From: Limnomonas spitsbergensis
Lineage: Eukaryota; Chlorophyta; Chlorophyceae; Chlamydomonadales
Length of the DNA stretch: 64,000 nucleotides
NCBI GenBank assembly: GCA_037349105.1
Contig: JAYJMM010000027.1
Span: forward strand, 1,054,001 to 1,118,000
Direction: 5' to 3'
Below the pieces are notes generated by a model. It had not been told where the DNA came from. It saw only the letters and a program-made list of their open reading frames with translations, and did no database searches. The position numbers and the translations under genes were made by a program. Shown one piece after another: positions 51,340 through 62,365 of this stretch. The stretch's first letter is position 1; every line of letters begins with the position of its first letter.

Positions 51340-53190
51340 ATGCGGCGGGCCTATGAGGCTGCCCATGGGATCTCATACGCAGACTGGAGAGAACAGCAGA
51401 CTGCAGCGGGACCAAGTACGCTGCAAGGCCCGCCAGGATGGCCGGGGCCAGCAGGGCACTCGGGGGTGCCCGGCCCCGTGTGAGGGATGACCAGGCATGT
51501 TCCAGACATTTCTGACCAAAGAATGGGACAACTACAACGCCCAGATGGATGAGTATGAGAGAATAACGTGGGAGGCATTGCACCAGCGCAGAGTAGAAGA
51601 GTGGGAAGCCAGTTCCAGTGGGGACGGCTCCGGTTCCTCGGATGGAGACTCAGAGCCTCAGGGCCATTTGCCAATGCATGAGGAGGAGTCTGCCATGACC
51701 ACGGAGGGCCAGGACGACACAGAAGGCGAGGCAGCAGGAGCAGCCGCCAGGACCATGGATCCGCTCAGCGTGCGGGTTCGCCACCCACGGGTCAGGGGGG
51801 CCGCAGCTATGAGTCAAGAAGAGGACACAGCGGGGCCCGTCAGGACCCATCATAATACCACCTCTAGGTACAATCCTGGAGGATGGGAAGAGGCGGACAG
51901 AGAGCCGCAACGCAGCCGCGGCAGGGACGGGAGGTCCGCTGCGTGGAGCGAGGATTCCCAGTTCGACCAGGCTGGTGAGGACCGCCGTGAAAGGTCTAGC
52001 AGCAGAGAGCACATTCGCCCCAGGCCAGGACCGCATAGCCCGCCAGAGAGCAGGAGCTTTGTGCAATGGTACCGCCTGGGGGAAGAGATGCCTGAAGCGT
52101 CATCTTCGGAGGCCATGATCACTCTGCCAGCACAGTCCAGGGACGGGCTGTGAAAGTTGCAGAACCACAGGCTCCTGGCAGGCAGGACGCAGACGTGCGT
52201 AAACATAGCGACAGCCATGCAGGCCGTGGCCAGACTGATTTTCCCGTGGGACGCGGTGACAGCGGTCCTGCTGGGCGCAGCTCTCAAGGGATGCATACAG
52301 CCCAGCACAAGTATGGCGAATTATATGCAGAGGGGGTGGTCACGGCACTCCAGCTATGCACACTGCGTTAGCGAGATGGTGGGGCTAGCCATCAAAGAAG
52401 GCATCACAGCGGTGGACGCAGCCGACAGGGCGCACCCTGTCGTGCCAGACAGCACGCGCACCGAGGGGGTGTGACAGGGCGCGCAGCCCGGGTTCATGCG
52501 CACGCCATGGGCAGAGGACTGTGTCCATCAGTTGATGGAGCACCCCGCTCTCAGAGACCGCGCTTTCTACGTTCCCGTGCAGGCCATATGAGGGCACGTA
52601 AGGGGTGGCGGTTCAGCGGATGGATCCTATGACGAGGCAGGCCTGTGCCATGCCGGCAGGCCAAGGCGGTGTGAGGCCACCATTGAGGCGTCAGTCATCA
52701 TTCCCAGGATGATCGCAGGTCAAGCTGTACCGTGGGGAGTGGCTCCTGGGGAAGCCAGGGCAGCCATCCCAGTACGGCAGCTGGTAACTTACTATCACGA
52801 GGAGATGGAAGAGGGAGAAATGCCCATTTCAGAGGCATGGATCCACATGCATGCATGGCGGGATGACATGCCAGTCTTCCTGTTCGCAAGGAGCGAAGGG
52901 AACGTAGCGATCACCAAATGCGCATCAGTTGATGATGCAGAGTTCCACGCACACACGCACGCCAGGGGAGCAGACCCAGCAACATGGACGGTCATGCTCA
53001 TGGCGCTGCAACGGGTCCTGCTACCAGGCCAGCTGTCAGCAGCCATGCGGCACGTATGGGGAGTGGATGATCAGTGGGCACCGCTGGACATGACAGACTG
53101 ACCCACATGGCCATATGGGGCCCAGAGGTCACCAGCAGATGGGCCCATGTGGGAAGGTGAAGAAGAGTTCGCGCGCTCACCGTTCGCAGT
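51340..53190 (+). pseudogene. Copy 3: central domain
   Basis: MRRAYEAAHGISYADWREQQ starts at 51340. About 280 bp are missing near 51485, then WDNYNAQMDEYERITWEAL, FVQWYRLGEEMPEASSSEAM and LIFPWDAVTAVLLGAALKGC follow. Next come TPWAEDCVHQLMEHPALRDR, IPRMIAGQAVPWGVAPGEAR, IPVRQLVTYYHEEMEEGEMP and AAMRHVWGVDDQWAPLDM. The frame is constant for long stretches. Its stops (TGA at 52151, TGA at 52472, TGA at about 52590, TGA at 53099) fall where other copies have sense codons such as TGC or TGG, so the ancestor was open. It is the best record of the domain beyond the point where copies 1 and 4 break. Confidence 0.7.
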
Positions 53191-54975
53191 GGAGCGGTTA
53201 GAAGCGTGCGTGCACCAGTGGGTGCGCTGGGAGAGGAGAGCGTGGCGTGACAACAGGGCCGTCAGCATAGCACCTTACTGGCAGGCAGACGTCATGACAG
53301 TGCAGCTGTGGAGGCAGGCGCACCCGGCAAGGGTGTGCACGCTGCACCCCTTGTTCAGAGGAGCAGGATCAGATACCTACGAGGAGGAGCTGGAAGAACT
53401 AAGGACCCAGCCGGTGCTGGGGCGCTGGATCGTGGGCGGACAGGGATCCCACTGGTGGGACCCCACTGCCGACAGCGATTGACCAGTCCAGGACGCGTAC
53501 GAGCCACCAGAACAGATCCATGCAGCCTTTGTCACCACACTCGGAGCTTCAGCGTCTTCATGGGAATGGCTAGACCCCATGGACGAGATGGAGGTGTCAG
53601 CACTGGAGACTGAGTTCAGGGATCGAGCGGAGCCCTAGACACCCCAAGACAGCGTCAGCAGGACAAGTGCAGGAGACCTGGACAGCGGGAACCCAAGGTT
53701 CAGAAGGGAGCTTCACTCCAGCCAGAGGGGCGCTAGTCTGTGTGGAGAGGAGAACGAAGACCCTTCGGAGGAGCTGCCATCACTGGTGGAGGATTCAGAA
53801 TCAGAAGAAGAGGGGTATGCGGGCGGAGCCCCGTCCAAGGAGCGGGTCAGCATCACCAGAACGGCAGCTCGGGATGCGGATGCAACGGAGGGGCCAACCG
53901 ACACAGGTCCAGGACCAGGGGGTCCAGGGCAGGACCTCGAGGAAGAGTTGGTACAGCTGCAGCACGAGTGGATGAACAGCGTCAGTCAGAGGAGGACTGC
54001 GCTCGAGGAGAGGCGCAGCAGCAAAGGGGAGCTGGAGGTTGGGGCGCGCCAGGTCACAGTGGGGGTCAACCCGCAACAGGCGGCAGCCGCACATACCTCA
54101 GACTACAGGGATGCAGCAGCCTGTGGAGCAGGCAGTGACCGCCAGGGGGAGGCCCAACCCAGCACGCCGGTGCCAGCAACGGCAAGGGAACCCTGGGGGG
54201 ACCCAGCATCGTACAGTACGGGGTGCTGGACAGCAGTGCTTGCGACCTTTATTGATCATCTGGACGAGCAGAGAAGGCAGGACATTGGCTTGCAGGAAGC
54301 AGGCCAAGCATCCAGTCTGCTGTTCCAGCTAAGAGCGCTGCCAGAGCCCGATACGGACCCCAGGATGGGAGGGTACAACCAGGCGCTCAGGGATCTTCAG
54401 GATGAGTTGGCTGGGAAACTAACAGCCCTCGTGGAACAAGAAACCTGGGGAGTCGCCACCCAACAGCAGTCAAACAGCCGCTGCAGCCAGGCCCCAGGAA
54501 GGCAGCAGCCTAGGCCAGTGGGCCGGGCTGGTGGAGCAGCCACTTGGGGGGACAGCCAGGCAGGCAACAGCAGGGAGGACAGACCAGCAAGACAGGTTGC
54601 CAATGCTCGGAGAGGCATGCGGCAATACAGGGAGCCAGAGGAATCTGCGTGCGCAGGCAGCAGCAAAGCGGTGCAGCGCGCCACTCACAGGCAGGAGCAG
54701 CTGGCACAAGGCAGCATGAGACACAGCCCAGGGGCGCGGCCAGTGAAGGACGGTACGGCTTGGGCTGACGTAGCCAAGTTACGGGGAAAGAAGTCAAAAA
54801 GGCTAGGCGACGCGCAAGGAAGGCGCAGCAGAAGGCCGCGGACAGGGACCGCGGCAGCTGGCCGGGAATGGACTGCCCAGTCCTACCACTCAGGATCAGC
54901 CAGGTAGACCTGAAGATCACGTGGGCCAGAGGGCAGCAGAGGCCAGAGCAGAGTGCAGAGACACGCGCACACCAG
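53190..54975 (+). pseudogene. Copy 3: acidic, coiled-coil and basic linker region
   Basis: In the same frame as the upstream part: EACVHQWVRWERRAWRDNRA, YWQADVMTVQLWRQAHPARV, stops at 53480 and 53636, then a 373-codon frame from 53786. That frame has DSESEEEGYAGGAPSKERVS, LEEELVQLQHEWMNSVSQRR, DHLDEQRRQDIGLQEAGQAS and QALRDLQDELAGKLTALVEQ, and ends with a basic stretch (AKLRGKKSKRLGDAQGRRSR). The double CCHC of copy 2 is missing; about 1 kb has been lost near 54540. The family blocks stop at about 54975. Confidence 0.65.
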
Positions 54976-55459
54976 CCGCAGACGGCACTCGGTGGCGCAC
55001 ATGTTCTATGAGGGGCTGCATGGGGCCGTCAGGGCCAAGATGAGCGCGTTTGTCATCACTGTGCCGGACTACCTGAGCATGACGGATGAGGAGCAGGTTG
55101 CAGTGCTGACGCGGCAGGTGCTACTGTGGGGAATGTTCGCCTTGGAAATGGGGGACCTGACCGCCATGGACTCCAGGCAAGGGCCAGGAGAGCAACAGCA
55201 GAGGAGCCAGGGGGAGCTGCAGGCAGGGCGTGGCAGAAGGGATAGGCCAGGCCAGTGGGAGGCCAGGTTGAGGCCGGACGGGCCAGGAGTCGCCACCGGC
55301 CAGAACAGCACCCAGCCTGCCAGGCAGGAAGGAAGAGCCAAGGGAGTCACATGGGCGGACCAAGCAGCCGCTCTGACCACCAGCACCCATGGAACTGGGG
55401 GCGCTCCCAAGGCGTGCTTCCAATGTGGCAGCCTGGAACACCTGGCAAGGACTACATGA
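54953..55459 (+). pseudogene. Copy 3: capsid end and CCHC knuckle
   Basis: RRRHSVAHMFYEGLHGAVRA, FVITVPDYLSMTDEEQVAVL and FALEMGDLTAMDSRQGPG are the end of the capsid-like domain. The knuckle reads CFQCGSLEHLART, with a frame change in place of the last Cys, so it is damaged. The junction with the upstream 3' segment lies at about 54975. Confidence 0.65.
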
Positions 55460-56488
55460 CGCCCATGGCCAGGGATGAGCGCCGCCCAGCACCCCTAGCT
55501 ACGGACATCGCTACGGGACAGGCCAAGCCACCACAGCAGCCGTACCCGCTGCCGCCGAAGCCGCAAGGACAGGCAGCAGGCAGACCCTATGACAAGAATC
55601 AAGGCAGCAGGCAGTTCCCAAGACAGCGGCAGGGACAGGCGGGGCATGGCCTGCAAGCGGCCCACATGTCCCAGCTCACCGGCCCTTCAGAACTAGCGGA
55701 ACCGGAAGGGTGGCACCAGACGGTTGTCGAGATGCTGAGCGAGTCGGTCACATTGATGACGCAAGTTGGGTTGGCATCCAGGCCAGAGGCATACAAGCAG
55801 GCGGCGCACAACGCCAGACCCCGGTCCTTCAGACCCTCGTCTAGCAGCGAAGAGGAACCCGAACCACTCGTTATTGAACACGCTTCCAGGAAGGGGGCCA
55901 AGAGACTTGCCTTACGCCGGCTGGCTGCCGGGTTGTGTGATGTCCGCACGCAGTTGCTGTATCTGAACGAGAGGATCACGGCTTTGGCACACACTACCAT
56001 GCCTATGGGACCAACTGAAGACCGCGGTGAGCCCAGCATGAGTGGTCGGGGGCGCACGGTGACCATCACCCCCAGGCTGCAGTATTTAAGGAATGACAGG
56101 AGTAACCACGGGCCATGTGTAAGGCTCATGGTCAAGGGCAGGGTGCTAGTGGCCCAAAAGGCGCTTATAGACACTGCCTGCTCCTCTCATGTCATTACTG
56201 TCAATATTGCCGAACAGCTAGTGGCCATGGGGGCCAAGCTGGTTCTGACCAATTAAAAAATCAGGACCACCGACAATGCGGGCGCAGTCTTGCATGGGAT
56301 CCTGTTCATCTACGTGGTGTACGGGTACGGAAGCCCGAACGCAGTAATAGAAAAGCCGGTGGTCAGGGTGGTCAAGACACCCCCAGACGCATACGAGCAC
56401 CTGGTCGGGAACCCTGAGTACCTAAAGTACGGGGGGTCCTGGAGGCCGCAGGTCGGCTATCCTTGTTCCCCCATGGAGGGACTGACGG
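55445..56488 (+). pseudogene. Copy 3: protease region
   Basis: Continues in a shifted frame: RDERRPAPLATDIATGQAKP, EMLSESVTLMTQVGLASRPE, VRLMVKGRVLVAQKALIDTA CSSHVITV. The catalytic triplet is DTA, with Asp at about 56170. A TAA at 56254 interrupts just after VAMGAKLVLTN (GAC/GAT-Glu in the other copies). The tail ILFIYVVYGYGSPNA and VRVVKTPPDAYEHLVGNPEY remains in frame. Sequence similarity to copy 1 fades at about 56488, where copy 4 begins on the other strand. Confidence 0.75.
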
Positions 56489-56489
56489 G

Positions 56490-58205
56490 CTGACCCTCGA
56501 ACATGTCGCGGAGGTTACGGTGATCGCAGCCGCCGACTGCCTCCCCTGGTCTGGCATTGCTCGGCCTTTCTGCCTCATGGGCTTGCGGCCAGTCGCCTCC
56601 TCTGCTGACCTGCTGTCGGGTCCTCCCCTGGCCTCGGCTGCACTCGTGGGCAAAGCGCCCCTTCTCTCCACAGGTGTAGCATGAGCCCGTCTGATAAGCT
56701 GCAGCCTCGCCCCTGCCCTGGGCTTGTCCGTCATGTGGCCTCCACTGGATCCTGCGCTCCTAGGTCATGTGCTCCCTGCTGGGGCTCTGGGGCCTGCCTG
56801 GCATCCTGCGCTCTCTGCTGGTGCTCTGGGGCCTGCCCTGTGGCCTGCGCTCGCCACTCGGGCTGTGGGCCGGGTCCCTTGGCCTATGCCCTGTCTGACC
56901 TCCGGCGCCTTCGCCTTCTGGGTCCCGCGGCGCTGCACCTCTGCGCTGGCGGCCCTTCCTTCTTGGCAGCCGTCGCGGCGCTCGGGGCTCCACTCCCTGG
57001 AGCGGCGTCCCCCCTCGGCGCTGGTTGGTCTGCTCCTGTCCTTTCCGCTGGATTTGTCCGGGCTGCGGCCTGGTCTCCTTGCTGCTGGGCTGGGGCTGCC
57101 TCTGGCGGGGACCTTGGGGCAATCAGCCACCTCCCGCTGACTCTGACGCCGCTGTCTTTCTGGCCGAGCCTGTGGTCCTCCAGTGCCTCCCACATGTTGG
57201 GGTATTCAAGTGTGTCCAGGAGCTGCTGCACTGTGTCGTCCTTTGACCTGGTGCTGAGTGTTCCTTCGCCGGTGTTTGGCGCGGCTCCGGTCGCCTCTTC
57301 CTCCTGATGTTCGTCCAGCTGCAGCTGGGCAGCCCCTCTGGCTGGGCTGCTTGCCCCGCTCCATGGATGATGTCGATCGCTGCTAGGGCCCGTCTGGTGC
57401 TGCTCTCCGGTCTCTTCCGCACTCCTCCACGTCTTGGTGTACCTGAGCTTGAGCCCATTGACCTCCTTGATCAGTGCATCACACTCGATCCACACCATGC
57501 TGGTCATCTTTTCGTCTGCCCCGCTTGCGCGCCACTTGGCCTGCTGCATCTTGAGGAAGGCAATGGATGCCTCCAGGTGCAAGATCTGTTGCTTGTCCCT
57601 GTGTTGGCGAGCCCTGGTGAGCACCAGCACCCGGCGTTCCAGCCCGCCGATCCTCTTGTCCTGGCCGCGCCGTAAGCACACTCTGCCTTCATGCTTGCCC
57701 TGCTTGCGGCGAGCAGGGCCCCTAGTCGCTCCTCGCATTCCTTTCCCGTGTGGTCGCTGAGCCTGTCGCAGTACGTGTACGGGGTGTTGGGGAATTTCCT
57801 TAGGAGTCGCCTGACCTCCCTTCTGATGCCCGGCTCCTGACCCGTGGCTGCCCGTGCCTTCTCCTCTGCCATCACCTTGGGCACCACTGGGCTGGCGTCG
57901 CCCTCCTCCAGGTGGTCGGGCCGGCTCCCAACGTCCTTGGTACCGTCATGGCTGACTGTCGCTGGGTGGTGCTGGGCAGCGGCCCAGCCTGCTTGCCCAG
58001 TACCTGGATTCGCTGGTGGGGTAGCCTCCTCCCTTCTCTTCCACGGCAGCGCTCCGACGGGTCTTGCCCCGCGGTTGTCTGCCGCCTTTGTCTGGGCGGC
58101 ACCCCGCAGGTCCTCTGCTGGCTCCTTTGCTTCTGGCAGGCGCGTGACGCGTGTTGCGGCCACCACCGTTGACTGCCCATGGGCTGCATCTGCGTGGGTC
58201 ACCAT
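56490..58205 (-). pseudogene. Copy 4: divergent coiled coil with degenerate Cys/His motifs
   Basis: Reverse-strand frames after the protease. YTYCDRLSDHTGKEC (about 57750) aligns with CVLCGEPGPHSPEEC but has Tyr for the first Cys. Then follow LEASIAFLKMQQAKWRASGA and WIECDALIKEVNGLKLRYTK, a diverged version of the ATIEYLRLQQVRW coiled coil. Farther on CYTCGEKGRFAHEC (56640-56681) has knuckle spacing but Arg in place of His. This stretch differs enough from copies 1 and 2 to represent a subfamily. The protein is frame-broken at about 57730 and 56880. Confidence 0.55.
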
Positions 58206-59142
58206 GGCACACTGGGGTGCCGGTTCCTGGTCCTCTTTGCTCCAAACCTTTGATCCGCACCCGCATTGTCAGTGGTCCTGATCTTTTCATCTGTCAGGAC
58301 TAGCTCGGCCCCCATGGCCACCAGCTGCTCAGCGATGTTCACTGTGATGACGTGGCAGGAGCATGCCGTGTCCATTAGTGCCATCTTGGCACCAGCACCT
58401 GTCCTTTGACCATGAGCCCCACACACTGCCGAATGTTACTCCTGTCGTTTCTGAAGTACTGCAGCCTGGGCCTGACCAGCACCGTTCGCCCTCTGCTGCC
58501 CCTGTTGGCCTCACCGTGGGCTTCCGTTGGTCCCATTGGCATGGTGGTGTATGCCAGCGCCGTGATCCTTTCGTTCAAGTGCAGCACCTGCGCGCGGACA
58601 TCACACAATCCGTCAGCCAGTTTACGCAGAGCAAGTCTGTTAGCTCCCTTTCTTGAGGTGTGCTCGACAATGAGCTGTCCGGGTTCCTCCTCACTGCTAG
58701 ACGCGGGTTGGAAAGACTTGGGCCTAGCGTTGTGTGCTGCTTGTTTGTAATCCTCTGGCCTGGGCGCCAGCCCTACTTGGGTCATCAATGCCACTGACTC
58801 GCTCAGCATTTCTGCAACCGTCTGGTGCCATCCCCCTGGCTCATACTGCGCTGAAGGACCAGTCAGGTGAGACAGGTGTGCCGCCTGCTGGCTATGCGCT
58901 GCCTGACCTTGTCTCTGCCTTGGGAACTGCCGGCTGCTCTGGTTCCTGTCATAGGGCCTGCCTGCTGGCTGCCCCTGTGGCCTTGGTGGCTGCGGGTATG
59001 GCTGTGGCGGCTGCGGGTACTGCTGTGGCGGCGGCCTGGCCTGCCCCGTAGCGATATCCGTGGCCAGCGGCGCTGGTCTGCGTTCGTCTCTGGCCCTAGG
59101 CGTCCTACAGTCCCTGGCCAGGTGCTCCAGGCTACCGCACAT
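58199..59142 (-). pseudogene. Copy 4: CCHC knuckle and protease
   Basis: Begins within the knuckle (CGSLEHLARDC, first half upstream as CF.C in another frame). It continues RDERRPAPLATDIATGQARP, a PQPPQPYPQPPRP tract, AEMLSESVALMTQVGLAPRP and QYFRNDRSNIRQCVGLMVKG. A deletion and shift near 58385 precede ALMDTACSCHVITVNIAEQL, with catalytic DTA at about 58370. After DEKIRTTDNAGAD the family sequence ends abruptly; the FIYVVYGYG tail is missing. Probably non-functional. Confidence 0.7.
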
Positions 59143-60146
59143 GAAGCACGCCTTGGGCGCGCCCCCAGCTCCTTGTGTGCTGGTGGTTAGCGCGGCTGTT
59201 TGATCTGCCCATGTGACCCCCTTGGCCTTGCCTTCCTGTCTGGCTGGCTGGGTGACGACTTGGCCTGCTGAGGTTGTCGGCCCCTCCTGGCCCCTGCCTG
59301 GCGTCCATGGTAGTCAGATCCCCCATCTCCAGGGCAAACCTTTCCCACAGCAGCACATGCCGCGTCAGCACTACAAACTGCTCCTCATCCGTCATGCTCA
59401 GGTAGTCTGGCATTGTGATGACAAACGCGCTCAGCTTGGTCCTGATGTCCCCTGGCAGCCCTTCGTAGAACATGTGCGCCACCGAGTGCCTACTGCCGAA
59501 GTGGTCCACTGCATCCTTGGAGATCTGCAGCATCTCCTGTGGATAGGACCCTGTGGGCAAACGCCTCCACTGTCTCCTCTGGCTAGACTCCTGGATCCAG
59601 GGTGGTCCTGACTCCCAGCTTGAGGTTGGAGACTGCAGCTCTCTCATCTGAGGTCGGCTTCCCTATCTCCTTCTTCTCCACCCTGATCCACACGGTGAGC
59701 AGGGATACCTCGCAACACTGTCCTTCCGCTGGGGCTGACAACGCCTCCTTGATCCTCTCGACCTCCCGGGAGGCCCTGTCCCCGTGATGTGCTGTCCTGA
59801 TGGCGACCACCAAGGGCTCCATGCTGGTAGGCTTGTCGTTCCACATTCTGACCAGCGATCGCACCAGCAGGGCCGTGGCTGACGGTGACTGGCAAGACCC
59901 TGCGATCTCCCCGGCAACAACCGCCAATGCCGGCGGCTCGTCGGATAAGGCCAGCTTGTTGTGCGATCCCCAGAAGCTGCAGGTTTGGCAGTACTGCCTG
60001 GCTGCTACGGCCCCTGGCTGGGCCATATCCAGCACGGGCACGTTGCCTTGGATAGTCGGGATCTTGGCAAACTTGGCTCCACCTGACAGTTGCTGGATCA
60101 TCTGCCTCTGCAGCTGTAGGTGTGCTTCCGCTTGCTCGAAAGCCAC
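59132..60146 (-). pseudogene. Copy 4: capsid-like domain
   Basis: QLSGGAKFAKIPTIQGNVPV, YCQTCSFWGSHNKLALSDEP, WNDKPTSMEPLVVAIRTAHH and TSDERAAVSNLKLGVRTTLD. Then a TAG at about 59586, and after a shift LQISKDAVDHFGSRHSVAHM, FVITMPDYLSMTDEEQFVVL and FALEMGDLTTMDARQGPGG. It is closer to copy 3 (MFYEGL, PDYLSMTDEEQ) than to copies 1 and 2. Confidence 0.65.
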
Positions 60147-60149
60147 CCT

Positions 60150-60890
60150 ATCCCTTTACTGTTTCATGGACTCTCAGCTGGATCTCGGGTTGCGTCCGTC
60201 CGATCCGTCCGAGTCTGATCTGCTGGGATCCGAGCCTGAACCTGCACCACCGCCCCCGGCGTGTCTCCGGGTGCGCTGGCCATGGCTGCCTCTGCGGTCT
60301 GCACTCCTCTGGGATTGTCCGCCCTCAGCCGGCATCTCGCTTGCCTCACTTATGGGGCGGCTGCCTTCCTCTGGGTGCTGCCGAGCGGGTTCTTGGTGCT
60401 CCCCTCCTGCACCTGATCCTGCCCTTTGACCTGGCTGGCTGTTGTTTGGCCTGCTTGGCTGCGTTCCACCTGTATATTCCCTTGCCTCGGATCCAGACAG
60501 GTCTTCCTCCCTGCCTTCTGGCCTCCGCTGATCGCCTCCCCCGGCGTTCCCTGCTGGCTCAATTTCCTACACGATCCTTCTTCCTTGGCTAGGGCAGTGG
60601 CTCCTCCTTTCCGCCCTGACGCCTGCCTGGGCCGCCTGAGCCCGCAGGAACTCTGCAATGTGGTCTACCTGGCATTCTTGGCAGCTGTTGTCTACAATCT
60701 GCGGCATCGCATAGGAGTCATGCCTGCTTGCAGTTCTAGTATCCATGCTCCGCTCTGCTGATCTGATTAGCTGCAAGCTGGTTGGCCTTGGCTGCTCGCT
60801 GGCCGCTGGGCTGCTTGGCATGGGCCTGCGCCCTGCATCTCCCCGCTGGCTCCTGAGGCTAGGCTCGTTGCTTGCTTCCAGTACGATACC
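60150..60890 (-). pseudogene. Copy 4: Gag segment before the capsid, joined to the central domain
   Basis: EASNEPSLRSQRGDAGRRPM, SLQLIRSAERSMDTRTASRH and MPQIVDNSCQECQVDHIAEF correspond to ISSEPSLRGRPRG, LARMAEQGIATRRAN and LRIVEDKENTCQETQVDYIK of copy 1. The join to the upstream IPVQQLVSYW lies at about 60885. The Gln/Pro repeat array is reduced. Confidence 0.6.
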
Positions 60891-62365
60891 AGCTGCTGCA
60901 CCGGGATGGCTGCTCTGGCCTCCCCAGGAGCCACTCCTCATGGTACAGCTTGGCCCGCGACCACCCTGGGAATGAGGATTGCCGCCTCAATTGTGACCTC
61001 GCATCGCCTGGGCATGCCGTAGTGGCACAGCCCTGCACCGCCATAGCTTCCTACCGCCGACCCATCGCCCATCCCGTGCCCTCCTGAGGCTATGGCTTGC
61101 ACGGGTACGTAGAAGGCGTGGTCTCTCAGGCCGGGGTGCTCCATCAACTGATGGACGCAGTCCTCCGCCCACGGCGTGCACATGAACCCTGGCAGCGCGC
61201 CTTGCCACACTCCCTTTGTGCGCGCTGTCATGTACTTCTGGGCGTGCCATGTCGGTTGCATCCACTGCTGTGATGCCTTCTCTGATCACAAGGCCCACCA
61301 GCTCATAAGCGCAGTATGCATAGATGGGGTGTGCCCAGTCCCTCTGCATGTATTCTGCCATCACCGTGTCGGGCCGGATGTACCCCTTGATCGCTGCAAT
61401 CTGTCCTGACGGGCCCCGCTGTATCCTCCTCTCGGCTCATTGCTGCGGCCCCCCTGACCCTTGGGCGGCGAACCTGCACGCTGAGTGGATCCAGGGTCTT
61501 GGCGGCTGCTCCCGCTGCCCCGCTTTCTGTGTCGCTTTGACCCTCCGGGGTACGTGGACAGATCAAGGCAGACTCCTCCTTTTGCACTGGCGTATCGCCC
61601 CAAGGCTCTGAGTCTCTATCCGCGGAATCGGAGCTGTTCCCATTGGAACTGGCTTCCCACTCTTCTACTTCGTGCGGGTGCATTTCCTCCCACGCCATTC
61701 TATCAATCTCATCCATCTGGACATGGTAGTCCGCCCACTCGTTTTCCAGGAATATCTGGAACATGTTGGGCCACCCCTCACACGGGGCCGGGCACCCCCT
61801 ATGCTGGAGGTCCCTCAGGAACCCAACTGCATGTTCTATATGTCTGGTTGACCCTGCTGGCACAGTACCGTAATGGTTCATTGCCAGTGATTCAACCGCC
61901 ATCTTCCAGTGGTGCTTTTGCTGGGCCACCTGCCCCTCTGGCACCCCCTGGAAGGCCACATACACTTCTGCCACCTGGTTTCTCTCAACCTGGGCCGTGC
62001 ATGCGTCCTGGTCATATCCCCCGTGGATAGACATCAGGCAAATGTGCCCCCCTTGACCTGCCCACCTGGGACCCTCTGACTGCTCTGCTGGCCCCGGCCA
62101 TCCTGGCGGGCCCGGCATCGTGCTTGGTCCAGCTGCAGCATGCTGCTCCCTCCAGTCTGCGTACGAGATCCCATGGGCCGCCTCATAGACATGCCGCATG
62201 CGCTCTTCTGAGGCTTCCTGGCTGCTGCCAGGCCCCCTGGCCCCCAAGCCCCGTTCTGGGCCTGCTGGTGCTCGCAGCCGATCAAGGCGGCTGCTCTCGC
62301 CTGCCTGCAAGGCATCCCCTTGCTCTGGGCACGCATTTGCGTAGTGCCCCGGCTTCAAGCACTTG
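60890..62365 (-). pseudogene. Copy 4: CCHC remnant and central domain
   Basis: The knuckle is FKCLKPGHYANAC with its first Cys codon changed from TGC to TGA (about 62372). A 351-codon frame follows: RHVYEAAHGISYADWREQHA, GPPGWPGPAEQSEGPRWAGQ, VPEGQVAQQKHHWKMAVESL, CPAPCEGWPNMFQIFLENEW. A deletion of about 0.35 kb near 61405 removes FVQWYRLGEE..FPWDAVT. Afterwards come EYMQRDWAHPIYAYCAYELV and HAFYVPVQAIASGGHGMGDG, ending IPVQQLVSYW. Confidence 0.65.

Larger units (their letters stand above)
51311..56488 (+). mobile_element. Long retroelement, copy 3 (forward strand, rearranged)
   Basis: Forward-strand mosaic: central domain (51340-53190), acidic/coiled segment and basic linker (53190-54960), then a jump to capsid end, CCHC, protease (54975-56488). 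The second part belongs upstream of the first in the ancestral order, so this is probably the 3' half of one element joined to the Gag-protease part of the next. Confidence 0.75.
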
